This document shows, one piece after another, positions 47,864-56,060 of a DNA stretch of 64,000 bases. Below the pieces are notes generated by a model that saw only the letters and a list, made by a program, of their open reading frames with translations, did not search any database and was not told the origin of the DNA. Both the position numbers and the translations under genes were made by a program. The DNA is from Nostoc sp. NOS(2021) (GTDB lineage Bacteria; Cyanobacteriota; Cyanobacteriia; Cyanobacteriales; Nostocaceae), in the NCBI RefSeq assembly GCF_017115025.1, contig NZ_JABXKM010000306.1, forward strand, positions 1-64,000. Direction: 5' to 3'. Positions within the stretch are counted from its first letter, which is position 1; each line of letters starts with the position of its first letter.

Positions 47864-48182
47864 ATCCAATTTAAAAGTTTGGTTTTTGTGAACAAGATTA
47901 ACCCATCAGTGCTACTAAGTAATCATACAATAAATGCGGTTTCTGGAAGGCGATCGCTACCAACTGCCACTAGGCAAACCCAACTGCTCGGCTAGGGTGT
48001 ATCTGCCACCATTAATAAATATTTCGCCAATTATATCATATCTCGGCTCAATCTCGTGTTGTATCTTCAACAATATTCCTAAATGTATGTTAATATTTAT
48101 TACATTTTAGTGTTAAAAAACTAAAAAAATCCAATCCTTATAGTACGCTAGGTTATTTTAATGCTTGTTAGGAGTATAGACT
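47864..48182. other. Spacer before the methyltransferase gene
   Basis: AT-rich. On the minus strand a 38-codon frame (47957-48073, TTG start) reads EPRYDIIGEIFINGGRYTLA and QLGLPSGSW; it may be a gene relic. The final 60 bases should hold the promoter of the downstream gene, whose ribosome site is TTAGGAG. Confidence 0.4.
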
Positions 48183-49316
48183 ATGACTGCTGGTACCCTG
48201 CTGCAAGAAATAGAGAAGTATATCCCTATTGTCGGAGATATAAATATCAAGAGTCCATTAGCATACCAAGCAACTCGTGGGGCGGTTGAGGTAGTCAACA
48301 CAGTCCAAATGGCAGTGGCAGAAGCTTATATCAACGGATTAGAAGTTCCTGATTCAGTACTAGGAGCGCTTTTTGATACCTGTATGCCAATTTTCTTTCA
48401 GTATTTCCCATCCCTCCTGGCACCGTATGAATGGGTATTAAAAGAAACTGACTATCTCGCCGAAGGATCACGGGAACTAATGAAAATTCAGTATGACTTG
48501 CCTCAAGCCATGCTGAATACTATGTTATGGGATGGGAAACTCATTTATCCTAAGTACAGTATGGGATTGTGGGAAAAAGGAGCATTAAACCTTGAGCAAT
48601 CCCAGATGCACATGATTGATGATGTGATTGAAAAGTTAGACATCAAGGACGGAGACAATATCTTAGACTTTGGGTGCGGGTGGGGATGTGTTCCTAATTA
48701 TATTCTTTCTAAGTTCCCCAATGTCAAGTTTACGGGTCTTAATTTGAGCCATGAGCAATGTGAATATATCCGCCAAAAAATGCAAGATCCTGAGAGTTAT
48801 CTCAGTTCAGATCGGTTTACCCTATATGAAGGTGATTTGAATAATGCAACTTTCGAGACAAAGTTTGATAAAATCCTCTCGATTGGTGTTTTTTGTCATG
48901 TTGGTAACTTAACGGGGGCGTTTAAAAAATTAGCTTCGTTTCTGAAGGATGATGGCAAAGTTTTAATTCACATCATCACAGTCCGCATCCCTAACAATAT
49001 GTCTAGCGTTTACACCCACAAATATATTTTTCCACACGGTCGGTATTGGAATTACGATGCAGTTCCCAGTCATAACCAAGACCTCAAAACAATTCAAAAA
49101 TGGTATCTCAATGGCTCTAATTACTCTAAAACACTAGCTAACTGGTTACAAAATTTTGACGACAACCAGGCAACAATAAAAACATTAAACTATGGCATGG
49201 ACTATGCCAAGTTTCGCCGGATATGGAGGTTTTATTTGATATGGTTTATTCACAATTTTGCTTGTTGTGATGGAGAATATAACGGTAATGGTCAATTTTT
49301 AATGGTTCATGCTTAA
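48183..49316 (+). CDS. CFA-synthase-like SAM-dependent methyltransferase
   Basis: 377 residues of the cyclopropane-fatty-acid-synthase/coclaurine-N-methyltransferase group. Motif I, ILDFGCGWGCVPNYI, binds SAM; NVKFTGLNLSHEQ and KFDKILSIGVFCHVG follow. The segment MLWDGKLIYPKYSMGLWEKG before the methylase domain is characteristic of the group. TTAGGAG precedes the ATG. It could methylate a lipid or a small amine; the substrate is not deducible. It converges with a fatty-acid desaturase gene, which favours a lipid role. Confidence 0.85.
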   Translation: MTAGTLLQEIEKYIPIVGDINIKSPLAYQATRGAVEVVNTVQMAVAEAYINGLEVPDSVLGALFDTCMPIFFQYFPSLLAPYEWVLKETDYLAEGSRELMKIQYDLPQAMLNTMLWDGKLIYPKYSMGLWEKGALNLEQSQMHMIDDVIEKLDIKDGDNILDFGCGWGCVPNYILSKFPNVKFTGLNLSHEQCEYIRQKMQDPESYLSSDRFTLYEGDLNNATFETKFDKILSIGVFCHVGNLTGAFKKLASFLKDDGKVLIHIITVRIPNNMSSVYTHKYIFPHGRYWNYDAVPSHNQDLKTIQKWYLNGSNYSKTLANWLQNFDDNQATIKTLNYGMDYAKFRRIWRFYLIWFIHNFACCDGEYNGNGQFLMVHA

Positions 49317-49760
49317 CCGGACAAAGCTAGAGTTTCCCCAGCTAGGGGTTGAACGGCATAGTGTCAATTACATTCCTCCTTACTTAGTTTGACACCTCGA
49401 CCTGAACTAAATCTTTCAGCAATGTTGGCAGCGAAAGGACGGCATCACCCCTGTGTCTTGTGCAAAGCGGTGCCGATGGTGAAAGCGATGGTGGCGCTGG
49501 TGCTTTGCGATCATTTGTTGCGGCATCAAGGTCAGTGTGGAGTACTGGGCTGATAGCTCGAATGCTGCAAAGCGCTCCAACGCAATGCCCATGCTTTAAA
49601 GATCGCACTTGTGTTGAGGGATGGACATCTTGCCCGTCCCTATTTAATTGGCTGAAGAAGCCTTCTTCACAAAAACATCTCCATTTTGCTAAATCCTTGG
49701 ATTCTTGACTGAAACGACAAGGAACAGACTTTTCTCCTGACCAATCTGTCAACCAGAATA
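49317..49760. other. Spacer between convergent methyltransferase and desaturase genes
   Basis: 444 bp. Open frames exist on both strands (49384-49752 minus, 49460-49708 plus), but they run through GGGACGGGCAAGATGTCCATCCC-like dispersed repeat sequence and match no family. I regard it as repeat-rich non-coding DNA or a decayed insertion. Confidence 0.45.
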
Positions 49761-50858
49761 TTAGACGGATATCTCCGCTTCCGCCTTGAACAATGAGTTC
49801 TGACAGTTTCGGTTTTTGGCGCGAGCGAGAAGTTCTGTTTCAGAAGGCACTCTAATCTTTGATGCTAGCTTCAGGAACTCAAGGATTTTGATGAACCAAA
49901 ATGTTGGGTCTGGAAGATAAGCAACCTGTCCCTCTCGCACGGTTATGCCATGTCGGGCTGACGACTGGAATGCATGATGAAGATTATGCCAGCCTTCACC
50001 CAGAGTCAGAAACGCGACGAGCCAATGGTTCCGACTGTGGTCGTTGGTTGTGAACGGTTGCTCGCCCAGTATATGGCTGAGTGAGTTGACGGTGGCGACA
50101 CCGTGGAAGAGGACAGTCGTGCTGAGGAAAAAAGCGCCGAGATATTCAACTCCACCGATGTAGTAGGAGATAGCACCAAGAGCAACGGTGGGAATGAAGT
50201 GCAAACGGTCAACAATCTTCAAAACCAGATTACTCTCAACATCGGTGGGAAGCTTCGAGGGAAAAAACTCTGGAGAGAATAGCCATCCAGCTTGAGACCA
50301 CCAGAATCCTTTGATTCCCTTAAAAGGCATATAGGGGGAATGAGGATCTTTTTCCTGGTCTGAGCATTGATGATGGGCTACGTGGTGAGCTTTCCACCAA
50401 CTTGGCCCCATCTGCCCGGCTGAAGCAGCCACGATGCTTCCAACCCATAGAACTGAGCTTGAAGCCTGGTAGCTCTTGTGGGTGAGTAGCCTATGGTAAA
50501 TGCCGGTAGTTGCAAGCATTCGTATTATATATAAGAACACGGCCCACAAGGCAGCACCCCACGATAAGCCAGTAACAATAATGAGTAGTGATCCTAAATG
50601 ACTCACCACGATCAAAGTAGGACCTAGTATGTAAGAAATAATTGTGAGTTGAGAGTACTGCTTCATTAGTCTTCTAACGTCCTTAAGCTTCAAAATAGAA
50701 ATACACCACATCCTCGCCGCAGTCAGCAGAATGCCCACTGTTGCCAGTGTTAACGCCACAAGGACATCTTGGCACAATTCGCTATGCGATTGTATCGACT
50801 TAAAATGCCAATTCGACTTTTGATTTACAGCTTTTTCTTTTGCGATCGCACTTGACAT
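49761..50858 (-). CDS. Acyl-lipid/acyl-CoA fatty acid desaturase
   Basis: 365 residues. A membrane di-iron desaturase of the delta-9 type with all three His boxes: HRLLTH (H-x4-H), HHVAHH (HxxHH) and EGWHNLHHAF (HxxHH). Several hydrophobic helices flank them (LTIISYILGPTLIV; AALWAVFLYIIRML). Compared with typical DesC it has an N-terminal extension of about 60 residues with an additional helix. ATG start. It faces the CFA-synthase-like gene tail to tail. Confidence 0.9.
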   Translation of the reverse strand: MSSAIAKEKAVNQKSNWHFKSIQSHSELCQDVLVALTLATVGILLTAARMWCISILKLKDVRRLMKQYSQLTIISYILGPTLIVVSHLGSLLIIVTGLSWGAALWAVFLYIIRMLATTGIYHRLLTHKSYQASSSVLWVGSIVAASAGQMGPSWWKAHHVAHHQCSDQEKDPHSPYMPFKGIKGFWWSQAGWLFSPEFFPSKLPTDVESNLVLKIVDRLHFIPTVALGAISYYIGGVEYLGAFFLSTTVLFHGVATVNSLSHILGEQPFTTNDHSRNHWLVAFLTLGEGWHNLHHAFQSSARHGITVREGQVAYLPDPTFWFIKILEFLKLASKIRVPSETELLARAKNRNCQNSLFKAEAEISV

Positions 50859-51080
50859 TCAAGACAGTCGCTACAAGCTGTCGTTAACACACTAAGTTGT
50901 CGTTTTCCTTCGTGAAGAGTTTCTATAGCAATCCGAGTTGAGTTAAAATCTCTCATCCCGCAACGGCCAGTTGACCTGGAAAATGTCAAAATTAAATGAG
51001 TTTTGCGTAGGCGCAAGCGACTTGTCGCCAGACATCGCCACTTTACATAGCGCAGATTTGAGATAACTAAGTTGGAATTT

Positions 51081-52091
51081 ATGGGCAAGCAACGTGTTCT
51101 TTCTGGAGTTCAACCAACCGGCAATTACCATCTAGGTAACTACTTGGGAGCCATTCGCAACTGGGTAGAAGGTCAGAGCGAATACGAAAATTACCTTTTT
51201 GTGGCTGATTTGCACGCAATTACAGTGCCACACGACCCCACACAGTTAGCAGCTGATACCTACACTCTTGTTGCTCTGTATCTAGCTTGTGGTCTTGATT
51301 TAAACCACTCCACCATCTTTGTACAATCCCACGTTTCGGCGCACAGTGAACTCACCTGGTTGCTCAACTGCATTACACCTCTAAACTGGCTGCAAGATAT
51401 GATCCAGTTTAAGGAAAAGGCTGTGAAACAGGGAGAAAATGTGAGTGCAGGCTTATTAGATTACCCTGTGCTAATGGCGGCTGATATTTTGCTTTACCAA
51501 GCGGATAAAGTGCCAGTGGGTGAAGACCAAAAGCAACACTTGGAATTGACACGGGATATTGCAGCTCGGTTGAATCACCAATTTGGTAAACTAGATCAGC
51601 CAGTTCTGAAGTTACCAGACCCTTTGATTCGCAAGGAAGGGGCAAGGGTGATGAGTTTGGCGGACGGTACACGCAAAATGTCGAAGTCCGATCCTTCAGA
51701 GTTAAGCCGGATCAGTTTGCTAGATTCACCAGAACAGATTCAATACAAGATTAAGCGTTGTAAAACCGATCCGATTCGTGGGCTGACTTTTGATGATCCA
51801 GCGCGTCCAGAGTGTAATAATTTGTTAACGCTGTATACATTGCTTTCTGGTAAAAGGAAGGAAGATGTAGTAGTTGAGTGTCAGGATATGGGTTGGGGGC
51901 AATTTAAGCCATTATTGACGGACACGATAATTGAGTCCCTGAAACCAATTCAAGAAAAATATCAGGTGATAACGGCCGATAAAGGCTATTTGGAGTCTGT
52001 GTTGCGGGATGGAGGGGAAAAAGCTAGGGCGATCGCAAATCAAACTTTATCACAAGTCAAAGCTGCTTTAGGCTACTCTCTTCCTCTATAA
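51081..52091 (+). CDS. trpS: Tryptophanyl-tRNA synthetase
   Basis: Charges tRNA-Trp. About 336 residues from the ATG at 51081; the TTG at 51072 adds three residues and is less likely. The class-I HIGH variant is in GVQPTGNYHLGNYLGA and the KMSKS loop is RKMSKSDPSE. PVGEDQKQHLELTRDIA is the dimer/ATP-binding region. The length and motifs are normal for bacterial TrpS. A GCGTAGGCGCAAGCG-type repeat precedes the gene. Confidence 0.97.
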   Translation: MGKQRVLSGVQPTGNYHLGNYLGAIRNWVEGQSEYENYLFVADLHAITVPHDPTQLAADTYTLVALYLACGLDLNHSTIFVQSHVSAHSELTWLLNCITPLNWLQDMIQFKEKAVKQGENVSAGLLDYPVLMAADILLYQADKVPVGEDQKQHLELTRDIAARLNHQFGKLDQPVLKLPDPLIRKEGARVMSLADGTRKMSKSDPSELSRISLLDSPEQIQYKIKRCKTDPIRGLTFDDPARPECNNLLTLYTLLSGKRKEDVVVECQDMGWGQFKPLLTDTIIESLKPIQEKYQVITADKGYLESVLRDGGEKARAIANQTLSQVKAALGYSLPL

Positions 52092-52149
52092 GTTTTCACC
52101 TTTAGGTGTGATTTGTTATACCATTTAAGAAATTGAAAACCTTAATGTT

Positions 52150-53079
52150 ATGCATCACACCCACAGCCCCACAGCCTTAAATGACTTTCGCAGAGCTGTA
52201 CAAGCAGGTGAATTTCTAGTTACCGCCGAGGTAGCACCCCCGAAAGGGGGAAATCCAGCGCACATGATTCAAATGGCGGCGACTCTTAAGGGGAGGGTTC
52301 ATGCCGTCAATGTTACTGATGGTAGCCGCGCCGTGTTAGGCATGTCTTCGTTAATCGCATCGGTGATTTTGTCACAAAACGGTATAGAGCCGATTTGTCA
52401 AATTGCTTGCCGCGATCGCAATCGCATTGGTTTACAAGCTGATTTGATGGGCGCTCATGCTTTGGGCATACATAATATTTTAGCTTTGACTGGCGACTCA
52501 GTAAAAGCAGGCGATCATCCAGATGCCAAAGCAGTGTTTGACCTAGAAGCTGTACGACTGCTGCAACTGATTCGGAAGATGAATCAAGGCGTTGATAGCA
52601 ACGAGAAACCTTTGACTGATGGAGCGTTAGATTTATTTGTGGGTGCAGCAGTAGATCCGCAATGTCAGAGTTGGTCGGGTTTGCAAAGTCGATTTGAACG
52701 CAAAATCGAAGCCGGAGCGCAGTTTTTTCAAAGTCAGTTAATTACCGATTTTGAGCGGCTAGAAAAGTTTATGGACACAATTGCTGCTGGCTATAAAAAA
52801 CCGATTTTGGCAGGAATTTTTCTGTTGAAGTCGGCAAAAAATGCCCAGTTTATTAATAGATGTGTTCCGGGTGTAAATATTCCCCAACATATTATTGATA
52901 GATTGGCAAAAGCCAAAGACCCTTTTGAAGAAGGGATAAAAATTGCCGCCGAGCAAGTGCAAATAGCACGGCAATTATGTCAAGGTGTCCACATGATGGC
53001 GGTGAAACGGGAAGATGCGATCGCGCCAATTTTAGATTTAGCTGGGATTCCTCCAGTTAATCAGTTGGTATCCAAGTAA
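52150..53079 (+). CDS. Methylenetetrahydrofolate reductase family protein
   Basis: 309 residues. The TIM-barrel MTHFR (MetF-like) fold is seen from VTAEVAPPKGGNPAHM, HAVNVTDGSRAVLGMSS, and LALTGDSVKAGDHPDAK, which matches the LRGD-like FAD-binding region. QFFQSQLITDFERLEKFM and AGIFLLKSA complete the barrel. It lacks some residues of classical MetF and belongs to the shorter family annotated as MTHFR or methylene-H4F reductase-like. It probably acts in C1-folate metabolism. ATG start, 58 bp after trpS. Confidence 0.85.
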   Translation: MHHTHSPTALNDFRRAVQAGEFLVTAEVAPPKGGNPAHMIQMAATLKGRVHAVNVTDGSRAVLGMSSLIASVILSQNGIEPICQIACRDRNRIGLQADLMGAHALGIHNILALTGDSVKAGDHPDAKAVFDLEAVRLLQLIRKMNQGVDSNEKPLTDGALDLFVGAAVDPQCQSWSGLQSRFERKIEAGAQFFQSQLITDFERLEKFMDTIAAGYKKPILAGIFLLKSAKNAQFINRCVPGVNIPQHIIDRLAKAKDPFEEGIKIAAEQVQIARQLCQGVHMMAVKREDAIAPILDLAGIPPVNQLVSK

Positions 53080-53085
53080 AGGAGA

Positions 53086-53176
53086 TATAGCGTTTAACCT
53101 CACCCCGATAAAGCTGTGCTTTATCTCCCCTCTCCGTGAGTTCGGAGATGAGTTGGGGTGAGATTTTGACGCTATA
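53086..53176. mobile_element. TATAGCG-ended MITE-like element
   Basis: TATAGCGTTTAACCTCACCCC on the left and GGGGTGAGATTTTGACGCTATA-type right end form an imperfect inverted repeat. The interior has GATAAAGC/GCTTTATC. 91 bp, just after the MTHFR-family stop. Confidence 0.6.
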
Positions 53177-53199
53177 ACTATAACAAATCTTTTATTAAG

Positions 53200-53228
53200 G
53201 CAGATGGTTGTTCCCATCTGCTTTTTTT
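53200..53228 (+). terminator. Intrinsic terminator after the MTHFR-family gene
   Basis: GCAGATGG pairs with CCATCTGC around TTGTTC and is followed by seven T residues. A textbook rho-independent terminator. Confidence 0.9.
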
Positions 53229-53301
53229 AATGGTGAATCAGGCGCATCTACACGATTTTTGATAAACTTTCAATATCCAATTTTCGCTTGACTAAATCCA
53301 G

Positions 53302-54150
53302 GTGCAAACTGACAAAATATTTTATAGCTTATTTCAAGCTTTCCCTAGCATATTTTTTGCAATAATTGGCGATAAGACTGTCAATGTCAACGCATACAAA
53401 TTTGTTTCAGTCGAACTAAAAGAAACTGCTTTTAGGATTGATGGAGTATTCATCCCCACAAGTGAAACTACAAATCAACCACTCTACTTTGTGGAAGTCC
53501 AGTTTCAATTAGACTCGGCTTTTTATAGACGCTTCTTTGCTGAAATCTTTCTTTACTTGCGTCAAAACGAGTCAGTCAATTTTTGGCGTGCTGTTGTCAT
53601 CTATCCCCAACGAAGTTTAGATCCCAACGATCAACTACCGTATCAGCTGCTGCTAAACAGTTTACAAGTGCAACGTATTTATCTAGATGAATTAGATACG
53701 GGGGAGAACTCACTTCAAGTTGCGATCGTTAAATTAATTATCGAAAGAGAAGAGACAGCCGTTGATAAAGGTAGAGAATTGATTTTGCAAGCAAGACAAG
53801 AACTGCCAGATGAAACAACCACCAAGCAAATTGTAGAATTGATAGAGACTATTCTGTTGTACAAATTTACCCGGTTAAGCCGAGAGGAGTTAGCAGAAAT
53901 GTTAGGTATAGACGATGAATTCAAAAAAACAAGGATGTATCAATCAATCAAAGAAGACGGCTTAGAAGAAGGTCGCCAGGAAGGTCGCCAGGAAGGTCGC
54001 CAGGAAGGTCGCCAGGAAGGTCGCCAGGAAGCTAAGTTAGAAGCTATTCCCCGGTTGTTGGCATTGGGGTTGAGTGTGGAACAAGTGGCGGTAGCTCTCG
54101 ATTTAACAGTGGCGCAAGTACAGCAAACAGCCCAGAATCAGTCTAGCTGA
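53302..54150 (+). CDS. DUF2887/Rpn-type PD-(D/E)XK nuclease family protein
   Basis: 282 residues, GTG start (MQTDKIFYSLFQAFP is the family opening). The nuclease core shows FRIDGVFIP (Asp) and PLYFVEVQFQ (E-x-Q in place of E-x-K), followed by FWRAVVIYP. The C-terminal region has a helical segment and five tandem GRQE units encoded by a 12-bp GAAGGTCGCCAG repeat (about 53968-54027), then a short helix-turn-helix-like end (SVEQVAVALDLTVAQV). Related families (RpnA) promote recombination. The repeat number may vary between strains. Confidence 0.85.
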   Translation: MQTDKIFYSLFQAFPSIFFAIIGDKTVNVNAYKFVSVELKETAFRIDGVFIPTSETTNQPLYFVEVQFQLDSAFYRRFFAEIFLYLRQNESVNFWRAVVIYPQRSLDPNDQLPYQLLLNSLQVQRIYLDELDTGENSLQVAIVKLIIEREETAVDKGRELILQARQELPDETTTKQIVELIETILLYKFTRLSREELAEMLGIDDEFKKTRMYQSIKEDGLEEGRQEGRQEGRQEGRQEGRQEAKLEAIPRLLALGLSVEQVAVALDLTVAQVQQTAQNQSS

Positions 54151-54183
54151 TATTAGACGCAAGCAGAGTCTAATATCAGCTAG
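54143..54183. terminator. 16-bp perfect hairpin overlapping the DUF2887 stop
   Basis: CTAGCTGATATTAGAC is perfectly complementary to GTCTAATATCAGCTAG around a 9-base loop. The gene's TGA stop lies within the left arm. A GTGCGTAGG/CCTACGCAC palindrome (54183-54205) follows at once. Confidence 0.65.
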
Positions 54184-54231
54184 TGCGTAGGCTAGGCCTA
54201 CGCACTTAAAATCTGGGTTACATCTTATCAT

Positions 54232-54780
54232 TTATCCAAGGGGTTGATTCTCATCACATTGACGTGAATACTGGAATTTCAAATCATTTTGCCGTTCCCT
54301 ATCTCCTCTATACACAATCGGGCAAAACTTAGTATTAGCGCTCATACAATCCATGTGTGGTGTTTTAGCACACACCACGAGTAGTCCACCCAGAACAAAC
54401 AACAAACCACAAATTGCCAGCGTATTAACCCAATAAATTTCCAGCGCTCCGTGAACTACTACTTCTCGTAGTAGAGATACAATTGTTACCTCAACTGCTA
54501 CTCCTACAGAAATACTATGTTCTTGCAAGTAGATCATTAATAGTCGGAATAACTCGACTAAAATCAACACAAATAGTATTTTTGCAGTCACATGTTTATA
54601 GTCTAGTGCCTGCGTGAGGGTAATAAATATCTCCCACAATTGGATCAGCATGACGGCGAACAAACCCAAACACAAGACAATCACAATTAAGTCTTGGAAG
54701 GCTTCCATGTTGCGAACAATTGAGTGCCGATCAAGCCAGCGATCGCCAAATAAAAATCGACTCTTCAGGCGCTTTTGCAT
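54232..54780 (-). CDS. PsiE-family membrane protein
   Basis: 182 residues. The PsiE (phosphate-starvation-inducible E) family is a small integral membrane protein family of unknown function. Four hydrophobic helices are visible ([37 protein letters not shown]; a helix near ISVGVAVEVTIVSLL; LAICGLLFVLGGLLVV). The C-terminal 30 residues are polar, with three Cys, and look like an extension. ATG start. Confidence 0.82.
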   Translation of the reverse strand: MQKRLKSRFLFGDRWLDRHSIVRNMEAFQDLIVIVLCLGLFAVMLIQLWEIFITLTQALDYKHVTAKILFVLILVELFRLLMIYLQEHSISVGVAVEVTIVSLLREVVVHGALEIYWVNTLAICGLLFVLGGLLVVCAKTPHMDCMSANTKFCPIVYRGDRERQNDLKFQYSRQCDENQPLG

Positions 54781-54869
54781 GTACGTTTTATTCCAATCTG
54801 GACAAGTTCAGACAACACCAGCGAGTCAACCCAATAGTTTTATGTTATGCAATATTAAGTTTTTGCGCC

Positions 54870-55793
54870 TCAGCGAGGTTGGTAATTTAAATTTTGTGCT
54901 TGTTGCAACAATTGCTCGGCATTTTTCGCCCATTGGGCATTAGCCTGAGCATTGTATAAATCTCTAGCAAATTGCAATACTTGTACTGCATCTCCATATT
55001 GCTTTAACTGCATAAAAACTAACCCTGCACCATAATAAGCATTGGGATAGTTAGAGTTAGCTTCGGCTGATTTTCTAAAAGCCTCTAATGCCTCTTGTGA
55101 TTTATGTTGGTTAAACCAAATTGAACCGAGATTGTAGTAAGCTTCTGGATACTTCGGATTAATTTTTACTGCCTGATTAAAGGCATCTCTGGCTTGATCA
55201 AGTTTACCTTGTTGGAGATAACATATCCCTATATGGTAAGGAGGTTCTGGTGCATTTTTGCTATATTCTATGGCTTTTTTAAAAGATGCGATCGCTCGCT
55301 CACAATCTCGTTGCTGTTCTCGTACCAATCCCAAGTTATAGTGGGCAAATCCTAGTTTGGGATCAAGTTCCAACGCTCGTTGTAAATAATCATTAGCTAA
55401 CTGTAAATTATTGCCTTCTAACAACGCACCACCTAAATTAGCAAAAGCTGGAGCAAATTTAGGATCGGCTTGTGTTGCTCGATAAAATGCATCCGCAGAG
55501 GGTTGTAATTTTCCCGTTTGTCGGAATGCTAGCCCTAAATTATAGTACGCTGGTGCTAATGTCGGATCTAATTGAGTTGCTTTTTTAAAGGCCGCGATCG
55601 CATCTTGTACCTTTCCCGCCTGAATTGCTTGTAAACCTTGGTTTAACCAGTCTAGGGCAGTTTTAGCATTCGATTGTGCCAGTTTTGAGGCGACAGGAGG
55701 AGATAGAGAAACAGAGGGGAAGGAAATGCTAACAACCAGTGAAGTCAAACTTACTAACCCGGCTATGCGATATTTAGAGAGTGATAATCCCAT
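54870..55793 (-). CDS. TPR repeat protein, exported
   Basis: About 307 residues from the ATG at 55793; a GTG at 55814 is the alternative. The N-terminus has a signal-like segment (YRIAGLVSLTSLVVSISFPS) followed by some seven to eight TPR units of 34 residues (A-x-x-x-Y-N-L-G pattern, with NPKYPEAYYNLG and DPTLAPAYYNLG). It probably works as a periplasmic or membrane-attached scaffold. Not part of an obvious operon. Confidence 0.85.
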   Translation of the reverse strand: MGLSLSKYRIAGLVSLTSLVVSISFPSVSLSPPVASKLAQSNAKTALDWLNQGLQAIQAGKVQDAIAAFKKATQLDPTLAPAYYNLGLAFRQTGKLQPSADAFYRATQADPKFAPAFANLGGALLEGNNLQLANDYLQRALELDPKLGFAHYNLGLVREQQRDCERAIASFKKAIEYSKNAPEPPYHIGICYLQQGKLDQARDAFNQAVKINPKYPEAYYNLGSIWFNQHKSQEALEAFRKSAEANSNYPNAYYGAGLVFMQLKQYGDAVQVLQFARDLYNAQANAQWAKNAEQLLQQAQNLNYQPR

Positions 55794-56060
55794 TGATTTT
55801 CTGACTCGCAACACTTTCAGTTAAATTTACTTCATAAAAAGTTTTTTACAAAAGTTTTTTATTTGGCATGAAAGTTTGTGATACTTAACTTTTCTTAAGC
55901 TAAATCTTACGACAGGCTACAATTGTTTTAACTTTCGATTAAAGGGAGCATAATAACAAATTAAAGAAGGGGTAATTTTGACTCCAGAGAACCATTTTTT
56001 ATCCCTGATATATACAGCAGAATAATGCGGTTACGAAAGACTTACCGCAAGGGAGGTTTT

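Noticed and set aside
47957-48073. 38-codon minus-strand frame with protein-like sequence (NGGRYTLAEQLGLPSG)
   Set aside because: Only a TTG start, no ribosome site, too short to place in a family; possibly a gene relic.
49384-49752. 122-codon frame between methyltransferase and desaturase
   Set aside because: The translation is repeat-like and matched by another open frame on the opposite strand; no family features.
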